A stretch of 64,000 nucleotides of DNA. Origin: Bactericera cockerelli (lineage: Eukaryota > Arthropoda > Insecta > Hemiptera > Triozidae). The DNA lies in contig CM044964.1 of assembly GCA_024516035.1 (NCBI GenBank), positions 7,686,236-7,750,235 on the forward strand, in the 5' to 3' direction. The position numbers were made by a program, and so were the translations under genes. How positions within the stretch are numbered: the first letter of the stretch is position 1; each line of letters opens with the position of its first letter. Positions 37,254-47,863 of this stretch are shown one piece after another. The notes beneath the pieces were generated by a model, which saw nothing but the letters and a program-made list of their open reading frames with translations, searched no databases and had not been told where the DNA came from.

Positions 37254-37473
37254 ATGGCAGCCGCAACTGAAGTGAAAAAGGACGATAAGAAGAAGGTTGC
37301 CAAGCCCAAAACTCCCAAGACCGGAGAAGAAAAGAAGAGTGTATCAAAGAAAGCTGCAGCCACCACTCCTAGCAAAGATGCCAAGACAGAGTCAAAGAAA
37401 GTGAAGAGAGTGAAGAAACCCAAGAGGCCCAAGCTGAGACATGGAAGACTCTACGCCAGAGCCATCTTCACAG
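37254..37473 (+). CDS. RpL35A: RpL35A coding exon 1
   Basis: The ATG follows the acceptor TATCTTTCAG directly; donor CTTCACAG|GTAATT, phase 1. It holds the basic extension and [13 protein letters not shown]. Confidence 0.92.
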
Positions 37474-38895
37474 GTAATTTATTCATATAACAAAGGTATC
37501 CTTTTAGAAACTAAATTGGTGGGACAAGATGAAATGAATAATTCAAGGAGTTTTTTTCATGTTTTGAAATGTGGCTAATGTGCATCCTTTACATCTGATT
37601 AAATCCAAACACTATGGTGATTAATGGTGTGGCCCTTTTGTCTCATAACTCTAGAAACACTGCTAGATTATTTTTACCTTAAGATTTTTTGTCTCTTAAA
37701 ATCTGGTCATACTTTGACTCCATTATTTCATTTGTTATCAAAATTTAGTTTCAAATGCCAGCGTCAATGGCATGTTGAATACACCGGTTCCCTTCAGAAC
37801 ACCGAAGTTAAGCGACATCCAGCGAGGTTAAGACTTGGATGGGTGACCATTCAAATTCTAATTCTCGTGACGCTGGCTTTTCCCGGCCCCACTCAGGCTG
37901 GGTGAGGTCAATGTGAGTAGCAGGTTTGTGAGTTTCCTGCGAATGGAGGGTAAAACCCCCGTCGTGATATGACCATGGCAGTTGAAAGCGACGTTAAAAC
38001 ACAAAAAAAAAAAAATCTATTTTAAGTATTTCAGTTTTTATTTGTGCAAAATAAGAACCAATAAGATTTTCTTGAATATTCTATTATTTCTGCTATTCTC
38101 TTGTTTCAGGTTTCAAAAGAGGACAGAGGAATCAGCACCCCAACACCGCTCTCCTTGCTGTAGAAAAGTGCAAAACCAAGGAAGATTCCAGATTCTATGT
38201 TGGCAAGAGATGTGTATTTTTGTACAAAGTAAGTTGAAATGAAAATACTCTTGTCTAAGTGAGTTCTTTTGACCATGGTCATGACTTGCCCCCCATGGAG
38301 AATACCAAAACAATATCCTAGAAACATATCCAGTAGTTCTCACTTTCCATTTGCTGAATGGAATTTTATTTATTCTTTTAAGCCATAGTGTATAAAGTTT
38401 CAAATAAGGATACAAAATCAAATTTTAATGACTTAGCTTGAATCCCCACTGCTAATCACAAATTTTCACTATAAAGTTTATTTCTATTTCCACCAGGGGG
38501 TTTCTTCTGTAGCAGGCACCCCCTCAGGATTTTTAGAAGAAAAAATGACTTCAACTATTCTAGACAAGCAGGGAGATTTGTGCAATATTTTTCCCTATCA
38601 AATTTTACAATAGTAAAAGAACCTAAAAGTTTGAGACCTACTTTCTCTGAATATCATATTTTTTCAAGAGTTTTCCTCAACATGATATTAATGCCTCCAC
38701 TTCTTCTTTTCCTCAGGCCAAGACAAAGGAGCTGAAGCCCCACTCAAAGAGGAAGTCCCGTCTCCGTGCTATCTGGGAAAGGTCACCCGGCCCCATGGTT
38801 CAAGTGGTTCCGTTCGTGCCCGATTCCACCGGAACTTGCCTGCCATCTACATGGGGCGCAAAGTCCGTATCATGATGTACCCTTCCAACATCTAA
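37254..38895 (+). CDS. RpL35A: ribosomal protein L35A (eL33), three coding exons, one base apparently missing
   Basis: Join 37254-37473, 38110-38228, 38717-38895. Large-subunit ribosomal protein. The first ~60 residues are a Lys/Ala-rich extension ([20 protein letters not shown]), as in insects; the eL33 core follows: [84 protein letters not shown]. Exon phases 1 and 0 fit. In exon 3 the run at 38775-38777 is TGGGAAAGG where the family needs TGGGGAAAGG (WGKV). Read as written, the frame shifts and stops early. With one G restored it is a complete 172-aa protein. An essential single-copy-type gene with intact introns makes a sequencing deletion likelier than a pseudogene. It is convergent with SPAG7. 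Confidence 0.92.
37757..38015 (+). repeat. 5S-derived SINE in RpL35A intron 1, copy 5
   Basis: Full-length: GCCAGCGTCAATGGCATGTT, GAACACCGAAGTTAAGC, ACTTGGATGGGTGACC, core, GTGATATGACCATGGCAGTT, then an A-run. Nearly identical to the copy at 79-332, so this subfamily moved recently. Confidence 0.88.
38110..38228 (+). CDS. RpL35A: RpL35A coding exon 2
   Basis: Acceptor CTTGTTTCAG|GT, donor TACAAA|GTAAGT, phase 1 to 0. It encodes [20 protein letters not shown] and [11 protein letters not shown]. Confidence 0.93.
38717..38895 (+). CDS. RpL35A: RpL35A coding exon 3 with 1-base gap
   Basis: Acceptor CTTTTCCTCAG|GC. 179 bases; the conserved frame needs 180. The gap is at GGG 38775-38777. The stop TAA at 38893-38895 is correct for the conserved frame. 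Confidence 0.88.
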
Positions 38896-39257
38896 GCTAA
38901 GACAACTCAACATCTTAACCAAGATGCCTGCATCTAATCAAGGAAGATAGAAATTTTGAGTGAAATTTATAGGAGATATTTTTGTTCTATCATAAATTCA
39001 GATAATTTACAGATTTTATAATTTTGAGAATGTGCCTGAATGTAAGGGGTACATCTTTTCATAAGGATGGGCTAAAAATATATTTGTGAATTTTGCTTCT
39101 TGAATGAGTTTCTATTTTGCTTTTTGATTATATGTAATGGCAGAGACACAAGTGAGTGCTATGGTCTAATGGCATTTGTTTCCTCAAGACAACTTTGTAT
39201 CCTTTGACATCCTTCTCCTTTCTATTCCTGTTTCTTGTATTATTTAATTGATGAAGA

Positions 39258-39263
39258 AATAAA
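39258..39263 (+). terminator. candidate polyadenylation signal for RpL35A
   Basis: AATAAA in GAAGAAATAAAACC, followed by T/GT-rich sequence, ~360 bases after the stop. Inferred. Confidence 0.45.
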
Positions 39264-39526
39264 ACCTATCCTTGTTTTCTTTTTTATTGATAAGAAAATT
39301 ACTTGTTTTTTATTTCTTTTTTTTATGACAAGAAAATGACATATTTTCATTTCTTTCGTTCAAAGATGATATTCAGCAATATTCCTAAAGTAATGGATCA
39401 AGTGAACTCCCTTCGGTAACATGGTAGTCATGGTTCTAGTTCTATGAAATTAGTTCTAGTGTTGAAATCCATTGGTTTAAATTCCACCCAGTGTAAGAAT
39501 TGTTCCTCTTTTATTTAAGACTCATG

Positions 39527-39811
39527 CCATATTTTTCTTTCTAACCAAAGTTAACCAAATGGGAATAAAATGAACCAAACTGGAAGCAAGTCATTTTTCT
39601 TTTGGAAGAGGAAAAATTTCCTCTTCCAAAGTTAACCAAACTGGAAATAGAATTTTTTTGCTTCCAGTTCTTTTATAGGTTAAGTCCATTGTTTATCTTT
39701 AAAAGTACCAAAACACATTCTTCTTACAAATGTGGTGAAGTTGACCTTGGAATAAAATGGAAATATTAAACCTGGATTTTTTTTTTTATCCAAAAGAAAA
39801 ATAGGCCTTTA
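39527..39811. mobile_element. MITE A, compact copy
   Basis: Terminal inverted repeats CCATATTTTTCTTTCTAACC / CCAAAAGAAAAATAGGCC, inner hairpin GGAAGAGGAAAAATTTCCTC. It is ~285 bp, non-coding. The same family hosts the nest at 8.1-11.3 kb. Confidence 0.78.
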
Positions 39812-39837
39812 GATTTAGACCTTACTAAATAACACTG

Positions 39838-40215
39838 ACACCATGGTCTTGTGTGCTGGGTCGCATGCATGGTGATCTGGGTTTGATTCCCAGCAGCACA
39901 GAAGTTTCTGCTCTACAGAGTTGACTCACACCTTGTCTCTTGGATTCTCTTATATCCAGTTTGACTGTACCTGGTACATTTGAAATCTTTCTACTATAAA
40001 ATATTTAGCTAATGTTGCATGCAGTGCACTAGACCAGTATTCACCATGGTCTAGACATTAGTGCACTGGGTTAGGTTCCCAGCAACACAGAAATTTCTGC
40101 TCTATATAGAGTTGGCTGATACCTTGTCCATTGAGTTCTTTTATCAAGTTTGTACTCAGTCCATTTCCTTTTGTAAACATTCTACTTTAAAACATTGTAA
40201 AGAATAAATACATAT
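39838..40215 (+). repeat. two tandem SINE-like units (T8)
   Basis: Two ~180-bp units (39838-40030 and 40040-40215) each contain a B-box-like end (GGTTTGATTCCCAGCAGCAC / GGTTAGGTTCCCAGCAACAC), TTTCTGCTCTA and a tail GAGTT(G)CTTTTAT. Distantly like T7. Confidence 0.5.
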
Positions 40216-41138
40216 TTGAAGAGCAAATAACAGTGCATTCTGTAATAAACAAACATGTAAAATTCAACGAATACAAAAAAAAAAAAAAAAATGATTGGGA
40301 GACATCACATTTTTCAAACTGCTCTATAAAAGTGAAGTTTCAACACTTTTTTTGTATCTTAGGGTTGATTTGATCATCTTGTAAGACATCAACTTCAAGA
40401 AGAAAAAGAACGCCAACTATCAGTGGAGCATTTCTGAAAGAAATTTATTTGGTATGGAAATTGGAATACTTTTTAAGAAAGAACTAACTACATAAAAACT
40501 TAATAAATTTGTACAGCAGATACATAAAAATATGAAAAACAAATTTGTTATTTTTGCTAGTAGGTACAACTACCTAAGTTCAAGTTGAGTTTCAACTTAT
40601 CTCTATATCATCAATCATCATAGTACATTTAAAATATCAAAAGTACTCTAAAAAAAAAAAGTCAAACAGCTAATTACATTGTTGTTAATGGTTAAGAGTG
40701 TGCCTCAACACTTAATAAAATACATCCCGATGGATGTTCTTAATATTTTCAGGATCAACATATTTCAACAATGGCTTTCTCCCAGGACTGGTAACCCAGT
40801 ATTGAAAAATCCTCTCTTGCCTCTACAGCAAATATCAAATTTCAGCTTTCTTGATTAACTGTTCAGAATAACAGAAATGAGCAAAAAAAAAAAAAAAAAA
40901 AAAAAAATCAATGTCATAACATAATAAATGATAAAATGAATTGTGAAAATAATTGTTTAAAAATTGAAACTACCTACTTTGACCACAAAAAATTCATTCA
41001 AGTAGCAGTCTAAATTAAAACATTTAATTGCTTTTTTTCTATAATTTTTACAAGTATATAATAAGAACAACAGAAATCTTTTTTTAAGGGAGGAAGTTAA
41101 GAGGTAGGTATTAAAACAATAAACAAGAGGTCAAAGAT
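40216..41138. other. RpL35A-SPAG7 convergent interval
   Basis: AT-rich with poly-A runs (40275, 40885). No gene seen. ATTAAA on the minus strand at 41023-41028 is a possible SPAG7 polyadenylation signal. Confidence 0.4.
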
Positions 41139-41814
41139 TTATGTGTCTGGGTTGTCATTGTTGTGAGAAAGCTTCATCTTTTTAGTTCTTATATCTGCCA
41201 ATGTCTGTTCAATGGACCTTTGATCTTTCTTATTAGCACTAGGAACAAAACCATACTGCTTGTTAGTTTCTGTCTTCTTTGCCGCTTCTAGTGCAGATTC
41301 TAAACCTATAATATGCTGGTACTTCTCCTTGTAATTATGAGTTGGTTGAAAGTTTTTGGGTAAACTAAGTTTCTGTCTATCTGTTTCTCTAGCTCGTCTA
41401 ACTTTCTCTTGTGTGCTATCTCTTTTGCTTTGTCTTCATTCCATTCTTCACCTGCCCGCAACGTAGTGAGTTCATCTTCACTTGGTGGATTCTGTTTCTT
41501 GAACAGCATGACATACCTGTCTTCCCTTCAATTCCAAAAGAATGTGAAATAATCCCAGCGTCTTCTGCAATATCTCGTATGACATTACGGTGGATCTGCT
41601 CCATGGGATCAAACTTTAATCGCGTTTCTTCATTGTTGTTTACAAACTTGTTGATTTTTTCCTCTGTCATACTCCTCAGCTTTTTCAGGTTTTGCTTTTC
41701 CTGGTCCCGTTCCTTGTTTGCGGCTTCTACTTGTTTCTTCAGTTTGTTCTTGTCCGCTGAACTCAGAGTGGGGGGCTTGTCCATGGCATTTAAAATGGAC
41801 CCTAGGAGATCCAT
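41139..41814 (-). CDS. Spag7: SPAG7-like R3H-domain protein, single exon, two bases apparently missing
   Basis: Start ATG 41814, stop TAA 41141-41139. Three frame blocks follow SPAG7 end to end: [20 protein letters not shown] (N-terminus), [20 protein letters not shown] and [17 protein letters not shown] (R3H-like nucleic-acid-binding domain), then [20 protein letters not shown] and [12 protein letters not shown], then [35 protein letters not shown]. Frames shift at CCC 41524-41526 and TTT 41370-41372 (plus strand). One added base at each gives 225 aa; human SPAG7 is 227. SPAG7 is a poorly understood nuclear/cytoplasmic protein. No intron is needed. An intronless copy could be a retrocopy, but no poly-A or target duplication is seen and conservation is strong. 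Confidence 0.87.
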
Positions 41815-42480
41815 TGTTAAATAAGTTAATGAGCTGCCTCAGATAAGAGTATCAACGGAAGTCAGGTGTATGGACTGTGCTGTAATAGCTAGGTAACCAG
41901 GGAGTCTGTTACTTCAAGAGTTATACTTTCATTTTAATGAAAATTGAACAATAATAGAAAGGAATAAGATAAGATACTGTCACAATAAAAATCACTATCA
42001 ATGTTATCACAGATAAACCTAACTTTAGTTTTTAATCAGATAGCTACCAAGGTGCAAATAAATTAGTTGGGCCCAGTCCTTTCAATAGCCTCTGTCTGAA
42101 CTTTTGGAGTGATAATTAAGTAGTCACTCAAATCTCAAGTTACACTAGTTAAATATTAATAAAATAAATTAATTTGAACGTAGGAACAATTTCATTTCCC
42201 ATTGAATTTTTTAACATGGGAAAATATTTTAATTTTGTGAGCAGAAGAAATCTAAATTGAACGATGACGAAGGTACAAAATAAGAAACTCAAGGATTTAG
42301 ATATCCATTGCACGTTGCATATCAAACTAATTCTTGGGCGTTATAAACTTTATCATTTTAATTCTATCGCATCACGTTGAAGGAATGAAGGGCATATACT
42401 TAAGTTATGAAACCTTTTATATTTTTATAAGTTTTATCTAGTTCTAACAAACAGTGTAGCTTTGTTCCGCGAATGACTGA
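41815..42480. other. SPAG7 5' flank
   Basis: AT-rich; no feature recognised. It should contain the SPAG7 promoter. Confidence 0.35.
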
Positions 42481-42482
42481 TT

Positions 42483-42692
42483 GTCTGTCCCGGTAGCTCA
42501 GTGGTAAAGGCGGCACTCTGTGAATCTAGAGATTCCAGAGAAACGCAGCCGGGACATGACAAGTTATCCTCGCATTTGGGATTTTTACCACATAATAATA
42601 ATATATGTCTTGACTCTTACTGCTGTAATAATGGGACTTTAATAGTCCTAATCGGGCAGTATAAATAAGACGATATTATTATTATATTATTA
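42483..42692 (+). repeat. T1 SINE
   Basis: GTCTGTCCCGGTAGCTCAGT, GGTAAAGGCGGCACTCTGTG, part of the B box lost, tail GGGACTTTAATAGTCCTAAT, (TTA)n end. Confidence 0.75.
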
Positions 42693-42901
42693 TACTACAT
42701 TCCTGAGTCTCCCAGTTAGAGATCGCAGGACCAATTTGGAATTTGGGCCACAGAAAAAACACATCCATCGCCGCGTCGCTTCGATGGCGCATAGAATTCA
42801 CGCGAGTTCTCAATCTGTTAGAATACACTTAATGACAACAAGAAAATACAGAAGTGGAGAGTCTTTGTTAGGAGAGTGGAGAGCCCACCAGAAGATATCC
42901 T

Positions 42902-43017
42902 TTACAAACAACTGTAAAAATTTTTTAGACTACAATTTTTTTGTCAGCTCGGGGGATTGAACTCGGAACCTTCCGCATGGCAATCGAGTGCTTAACCACT
43001 GAGCTAATCGCGCGCTC
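42902..43017 (-). repeat. T2 SINE, head only
   Basis: Minus-strand GCGCGCGATTAGCTCAGTGG and TGCGGAAGGTTCCGAGTTCA, then a short body piece. Confidence 0.7.
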
Positions 43018-43034
43018 TAGGTAAATTATGCTTA

Positions 43035-43625
43035 TTGCTTAAAGGTTAATTATGAATCCTAATTCCGTAGTTCAGCGACCTGAAAAGTAATAAACAGAAA
43101 CCCTAATTCAGGAGTTCACGAAAAACTGAAAACCAAATAGTTTGTCGACCTTAAAAGTAGGTACGTAATCCCAAATTCATCAGAAGTAAAAAATACTGCA
43201 AACCAAAAAGTTTCATGACCCTAAAAATAGGTAGGTATGAATAAGCCAATTTCAGGAGTTCAAAAAGTACTGAAAACACTTTACCTAGTTTCTTGACCCC
43301 AAAAGTAGGTAATACCTAACAATAATAAAAAACCTAATTTAAAGAGTTCAATAAAGTAAATACTGTAAACTATAGTTTCATCACCCTAAAAGTATGTATT
43401 AATGAGAATCCCTAATTCAGGCGCCTAAAAAAAACTACTGAAAACGCTATAGTTGCTCGACCCCAAAAGTAGGTCAGTTTAGTTTAAACAGAAAAGTGAG
43501 AAGTTGTACTAGATGAACATAGGTAATACCTAAATGTAATAAGAACCCTAATTTCAAGAGTTCAATAGGTAACTACTGAAAACCCCAATTCCCTAGCGCG
43601 ACCCCGAAAGGAAGCAATAGCAACT
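43035..43625. repeat. degenerate ~85-bp tandem repeat, six or seven units
   Basis: Each unit has (A)CCCTAATTCAGGAGTTCA, TACTGAAAAC, and GTTT(C/G)TCGACCCCAAAAGTAGGTA. Units vary by 10-20%. No coding role seen. Confidence 0.75.
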
Positions 43626-44016
43626 CCGAGGCTATACGTTTATACTCCCAGAGAGATAGCCACAAATTTCAATTCCACAACCACAATAATAACTTCTCAG
43701 AGCTGATTGTCTTATTATATGGTCTGATTTTAACCCATCGTTGGTCCTAAAAAAAGGTTTATACAATAATATTGCTCAAAATGAGTGAAATTTTTGCCGC
43801 ACTGAGAAAAAAGACATCCTTGTTAGCTAGTAAGTTATCCTTAAACGAGGATGGAATCGGGATTACTTTAAGAAAAGATTATTTGTCCTTGCACACTAAG
43901 ACAACGATACAAGTTACATTGTAATAATGAAGTGAGTAATATACTAATTAAGGTATCTATCATCCTTATATTTTAACATTTTTTCAAGGATGAATGTCCA
44001 GGATAATTTTTTTTTT

Positions 44017-44195
44017 CAGTGCGCCTTCGTACCACTGAACTCCACGTTACAAGGCAACGTCCAGCGAGGTTAGGACTTGGTGGATTACCACTCAAATTAG
44101 AACCCTCTTGATGTTGGTCCATCCTGGCATGCTTGAGCTAACCCAGGCGTGCTGAGAATAACGTGCGTGGCTAGTTCTTAAAATTTCATTTATAA
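44017..44195 (+). repeat. 5S-derived SINE, old copy 6
   Basis: GTACCACTGAACTCCACGTT, CAACGTCCAGCGAGGTTAGG, ACTTGGTGGATTACC, then an eroded core (GCTAACCCAGGCGTGCTGAG). Confidence 0.65.
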
Positions 44196-44257
44196 AGGAG
44201 TAAAAAAACTAAAAACCTCATTTTAAATGGATAAATTTTTTTTTAAAAAAATAAAAA

Positions 44258-44345
44258 CTCGGTCAGAATTTTCCACTCCGGATGGAATTCGAACCCGCAA
44301 CCTCCGGATCATTAACCAATGTTCTTAACCACGGAGGTCGGTTCG
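44258..44345 (-). repeat. T5 SINE head
   Basis: Reverse: TTTTCCACTCCGGATGGAAT, CGAACCCGCAACCTCCGG, AACCACGGAGGTCGG. Confidence 0.65.
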
Positions 44346-44419
44346 TAAAGTTTGAACTTAAAAGGGGTGAAACATATATCTCAAATGACCCCAATCTCCG
44401 ATGTTGCAAACATCTCAAA

Positions 44420-44640
44420 AAGTGACATAAAAGCGTTTCTTTGTGTTATAATATCACAATTTCAATGGGTAGCCCAGAATTACAGAATTTTTCCGTGTAA
44501 GTATCTCATTTTTGTCTATAATTCCGCCACTGGTCGCTGCTCACTTTCAAGCAGCTACTCATTTTTCCTCACGACGTATGAGCTGACCCCAAACATCCAA
44601 CCAACTACAAAGCAGAGTAAAACGTGACATAAAAAAAACC
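44420..44640 (-). repeat. T7 SINE, head truncated
   Basis: TTATAATATCACAATTTCAA, GGGTAGCCCAGAATTAC, CTCATTTTTCCTCACGACGT. Confidence 0.6.
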
Positions 44641-44961
44641 CACCGAAAGCACACTCGTGCTAGCGCGGGTTAACAAAACAATATCCATAATGGATTAAAG
44701 AAACCCAGGTCGCTGACCTACCACAATAATCAGAAACCAAATTGTTTTATTTCCTCTATTTCGTTTCATAAAAAAATCGCACTCATATAAAAAAAGAGAA
44801 ACAAATCCTGACCAGAAAAAAATTGCATTATTTCAGAAACCTTCACCAGAACCTATTAGGTACCCACTCAGGAATATACTCTGTTGTTGATGTTGTTGTT
44901 ATTGTTTTTGTTACAGATACCTAGGATCATTTTTTTGTTGCTTACTTTTTGTTGTTTTCAG

Positions 44962-45018
44962 GCGCGGTCCGGTGTATGGAGTCTCCTAACCAACGACGAA
45001 AAAGAAAGGATCTTCTAG
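44962..45018 (+). other. possible orphan terminal exon
   Basis: The strong acceptor ACTTTTTGTTGTTTTCAG is followed by an open stretch ARSGVWSLLTNDEKERIF and TAG. I recognise no family and find no upstream exon, so it may be chance. Confidence 0.15.
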
Positions 45019-45279
45019 CCTCGAACACAATGAAAATCATCACACATTTCTAGAATAATTCATGCATGTTCTTTATTAGTATTATTATTTAACACCTTAT
45101 TGGTAAACTAGGTAGGTACATGATACATTCTGCAACATAGGACATGAAAAAAGTATACAATAGATTATGTAGTGAACCAAAGAGTGCGGTTAAAGCCTGA
45201 TACTGTTAAAGTTCTTTAGATACTGAAAGAGCGACTCTATAAATCCCACGTTAGTCCGGTTTATTATTATTATTTCTTT

Positions 45280-45690
45280 ATTATTAATAGAACATAATAT
45301 GTATAAACAAGTACCTAATGATAAAAATTATAATACAAAATTGAGAACAATATAAACAAGAATTAGAAAAACAACATAGGTATGCAGATGTCCTGATTAA
45401 AGGGCGGGGTTATTGCCTATGGCAATCTTCTTTTTTAAATTTGAATTTAACGTCTCTTTCAACTACATGGTCATATCACGACGGGGGTGTTACCCTCCAT
45501 TCGCAGAAAACTCACAAACCTGCTACCCACATTAACCTCACCCAGGGTGGGGCCGGAATGGGTGCATCACGAGGTCTTCACCTCGCTGGACGTTGCTTAA
45601 CTTCGGTGATTGTAAGAGAACCGGTGCTCTCAACGCGCCATTGAGACTGGCTAGTTACTCCTATGAGTATGGCAATCTCTTCCATTCAAC
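45280..45690 (-). repeat. W repeat split by a 5S SINE
   Basis: The left part ends CTGATTAAAGGGCGGGGTTA, TTGCCTATGGCAATCTT at 45431. The right part resumes at ~45668 with TATGGCAATCTCTTCCATTC AACCC. The insert is the 5S SINE at 45432-45651. Confidence 0.7.
45432..45651 (-). repeat. 5S-derived SINE, copy 7
   Basis: TTTGAATTTAACGTCTCTTT, TCACGACGGGGGTGTTACCC, CTACCCACATTAACCTCACC, then CTCGCTGGACGTTGCTTAAC and GAGAACCGGTGCTCTCAACG. Confidence 0.82.
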
Positions 45691-46071
45691 CCTTATGTGG
45701 CAGCACCCCAAAACATTTTGCCATTGGCCGCCCCTGGTAGTGCTTATTGTTATTATTATTAGTGTTGTTGTTGTTGTTAGAACATACTTTCACCGGGTCC
45801 GGCTCACAATCCATAACGGTATAATTGTGTTTCTTGTGCTATTATTTCGTTAAAATTAAAATTACAGCACACAAAATGATGAGGTTATAATTTTTAATAA
45901 CCAAAAGAGAAACAAAACCATAATCATAGTGTTCCTCCGAGTTGTGTCATTATTAGAAGTTAATAACATGGATCCGCCGAGGCTATCGAGCTTTGCGGTG
46001 GGTGAACCTAATAGCACATGCAACACTGTAGAAGTCCTTGGTTCATATCCGACGATACCAAAAAATAAAAT

Positions 46072-46296
46072 AATAAAGTTATCATATTAAGGTGATTAAC
46101 ACCTTCGTGTTGGCACAACTACTCAAAACTCACACTGATATATTTCTTTTAACCTAAATCTTATTTCTGTTAATCACTTTTGTGATATCACAACTACTCA
46201 AACTTCACTTTACTAAATCTACGCTGAAACCGGAACTTGAACCGATCTCCAGGTTACAAGTCCGCCGCCTTATCGATCAAGCTACTGAGGTCGGTA
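46072..46296 (-). repeat. T3 SINE
   Basis: Reverse copy: GTGATATCACAACTACTCAA, TACGCTGAAACCGG, CCGCCTTATCGATCAAGCTA. A partial tail copy precedes it. Confidence 0.72.
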
Positions 46297-46429
46297 AAAT
46301 TAATAATACACATCAAGTTGATCTATGTTGCCCGGTTATGACTAAATTTTGGACAGATCATCAGTTGGACTAAGAAGACAAAAGTAACCATGTATGAACT
46401 TAGTTTACATGATGGTTAAATTTGTTAAG

Positions 46430-46665
46430 TCAGCGGCGATGATACGTTGAATACACTAGTGCTCCGTTCTGAAGTTAAACAACGTCCAGCGATGTAAGGA
46501 CATGAATTGGTGACCATTCAAATTCAAACCCTCGTGACGCTGGCCCCAATCAGGTGGGGTGAGAATAATTTGAGTAGCTGGTTTGTAAGTTTAAAGCGAA
46601 TGTAGGGTGACACCCCCGTCGTGTCATGACCATGCATTTGAAAGCGACGCGGGACGTTGAAAAAT
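46430..46665 (+). repeat. 5S-derived SINE, copy 8
   Basis: GTTGAATACACTAGTGC, GAAGTTAAACAACGTCCAGC, TTGGTGACCATTCAAATTC, core CAGGTGGGGTGAGAATAATT, end AAGCGACGCGGGACGTTG. Confidence 0.78.
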
Positions 46666-46681
46666 ATCATCGTTAATAAGT

Positions 46682-46836
46682 TAGTTATCATATTAAATTT
46701 GTGTTAATCACTTTCGTGATATCACAACTACTCAATCTCGCTTTACTAAATCTACGCTGAAACCGGGAAATTGAACCACCGACCTCTAGGTTACAAGTCT
46801 GCCGCTTTATCGATCAAGCTACTGAGGTCGGTTTTT
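46682..46836 (-). repeat. T3 SINE
   Basis: Reverse: TGTGTTAATCACTTTCGTGA, ACCACCGACCTCTAGGTTAC, CTTTATCGATCAAGCTACTG. Confidence 0.72.
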
Positions 46837-47017
46837 ATAACAGTAATAACTCAGAAGCTAGTAACTCACGTTAACCATCGTCTGTGCTAATCACCGTAAA
46901 TTAGCTTGAGTAAGTTTGAAACTTACCTACTCAATAATAACCACCCAGAACCTAGCTTAGCCAATCCGTAATTAGGTGCATAAACTCTCTAATTCATATT
47001 TCAGCAACAAAATTCAT

Positions 47018-47222
47018 CACAGATGATATTAATAATAATAATAACACTCTTTAGTGGAAGGTAACCACCAGTCGAGGTTAATGCTAAAACCATTTTCTAC
47101 CACGTAACCCTCAGAGTCTTACTATAATGTGGTCGCAAACTCAAATTAATGAAGCAAAATTCATGCACTGGCTGGGATTCGAACCAACGGATTCCTACCG
47201 TACCTGGATTATCAGACTACCA
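47018..47222 (-). repeat. T6 SINE
   Basis: (ATA)n, CTCTTTAGTGGAAGGTAACC, CTCAAATTAATGAAGC, GGGATTCGAACCAACGG. Confidence 0.7.
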
Positions 47223-47246
47223 AATTCACCACAGATGATTGCGGCT

Positions 47247-47606
47247 TAAAGCCAGCCTCCGTGGCGTAACGGTTGTGACGACTGCCCGTTGTTCTGAGGT
47301 CCTGAGTTCGTTCCGGACTTGGGCAGAAAATTTTCAATAGGAACCGCGGTATCAAAAGTGTGTGACACCCTGTATAATTCCGGCCCTACCCAGGCTGGGT
47401 GCGGTTAATGTGGGTAGCTGGTACGATTCCCAGAGAATGGAGGGTAAAACCCCCGTCCAGTCTACCTCAAGTTAGGACGTTAGAACCAAATAGAATCAAT
47501 GGACATGGAAGGAGCCTAGACATTGGATCTGGGCGTCCATATAATGCTCAATCTTACAGCGTGATTTAGGCATCAATACCTATCTCACGGACACTGAATT
47601 ATTATA
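47247..47606 (+). repeat. T4 SINE, full length
   Basis: Head GCCAGCCTCCGTGGCGTAAC, GTCCTGAGTTCGTTCCGG; linker; core CAGGCTGGGTGCGGTTAATG, GAATGGAGGGTAAAACCCCC; T4 tail CATGGAAGGAGCCTAGACAT, TTTAGGCATCAATACCTATC. With the 2049-2398 copy it defines the family (~350 bp). Confidence 0.78.
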
Positions 47607-47863
47607 ATTATACCCTGTATAATTACGTGTATTGGTATAAAGATGAGAAGTCTCCATGGCCATATTTTAAGGGCCCAATTATGAAGCAAAATTAATTATC
47701 TAGGATTTGTTGTTAATCCAAGATACGATCACCTAACAGCTGATATAAAGGCGCTGTGATTCGTTGAAATTCCTACCAGAGGCAGTGTTAAGGGATAATG
47801 TAGAATTAGTCAATCTAATCCAGTGCCCTGAAGTAATGCGAAAGCGGTTCCGGGGCACACTTA

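Noticed and set aside
41139..41814. SPAG7 as a processed pseudogene
   Set aside because: Two same-sign homopolymer gaps are its only defects; no poly-A tract on the coding strand or target duplication, and residues are conserved end to end. Not fully excluded.
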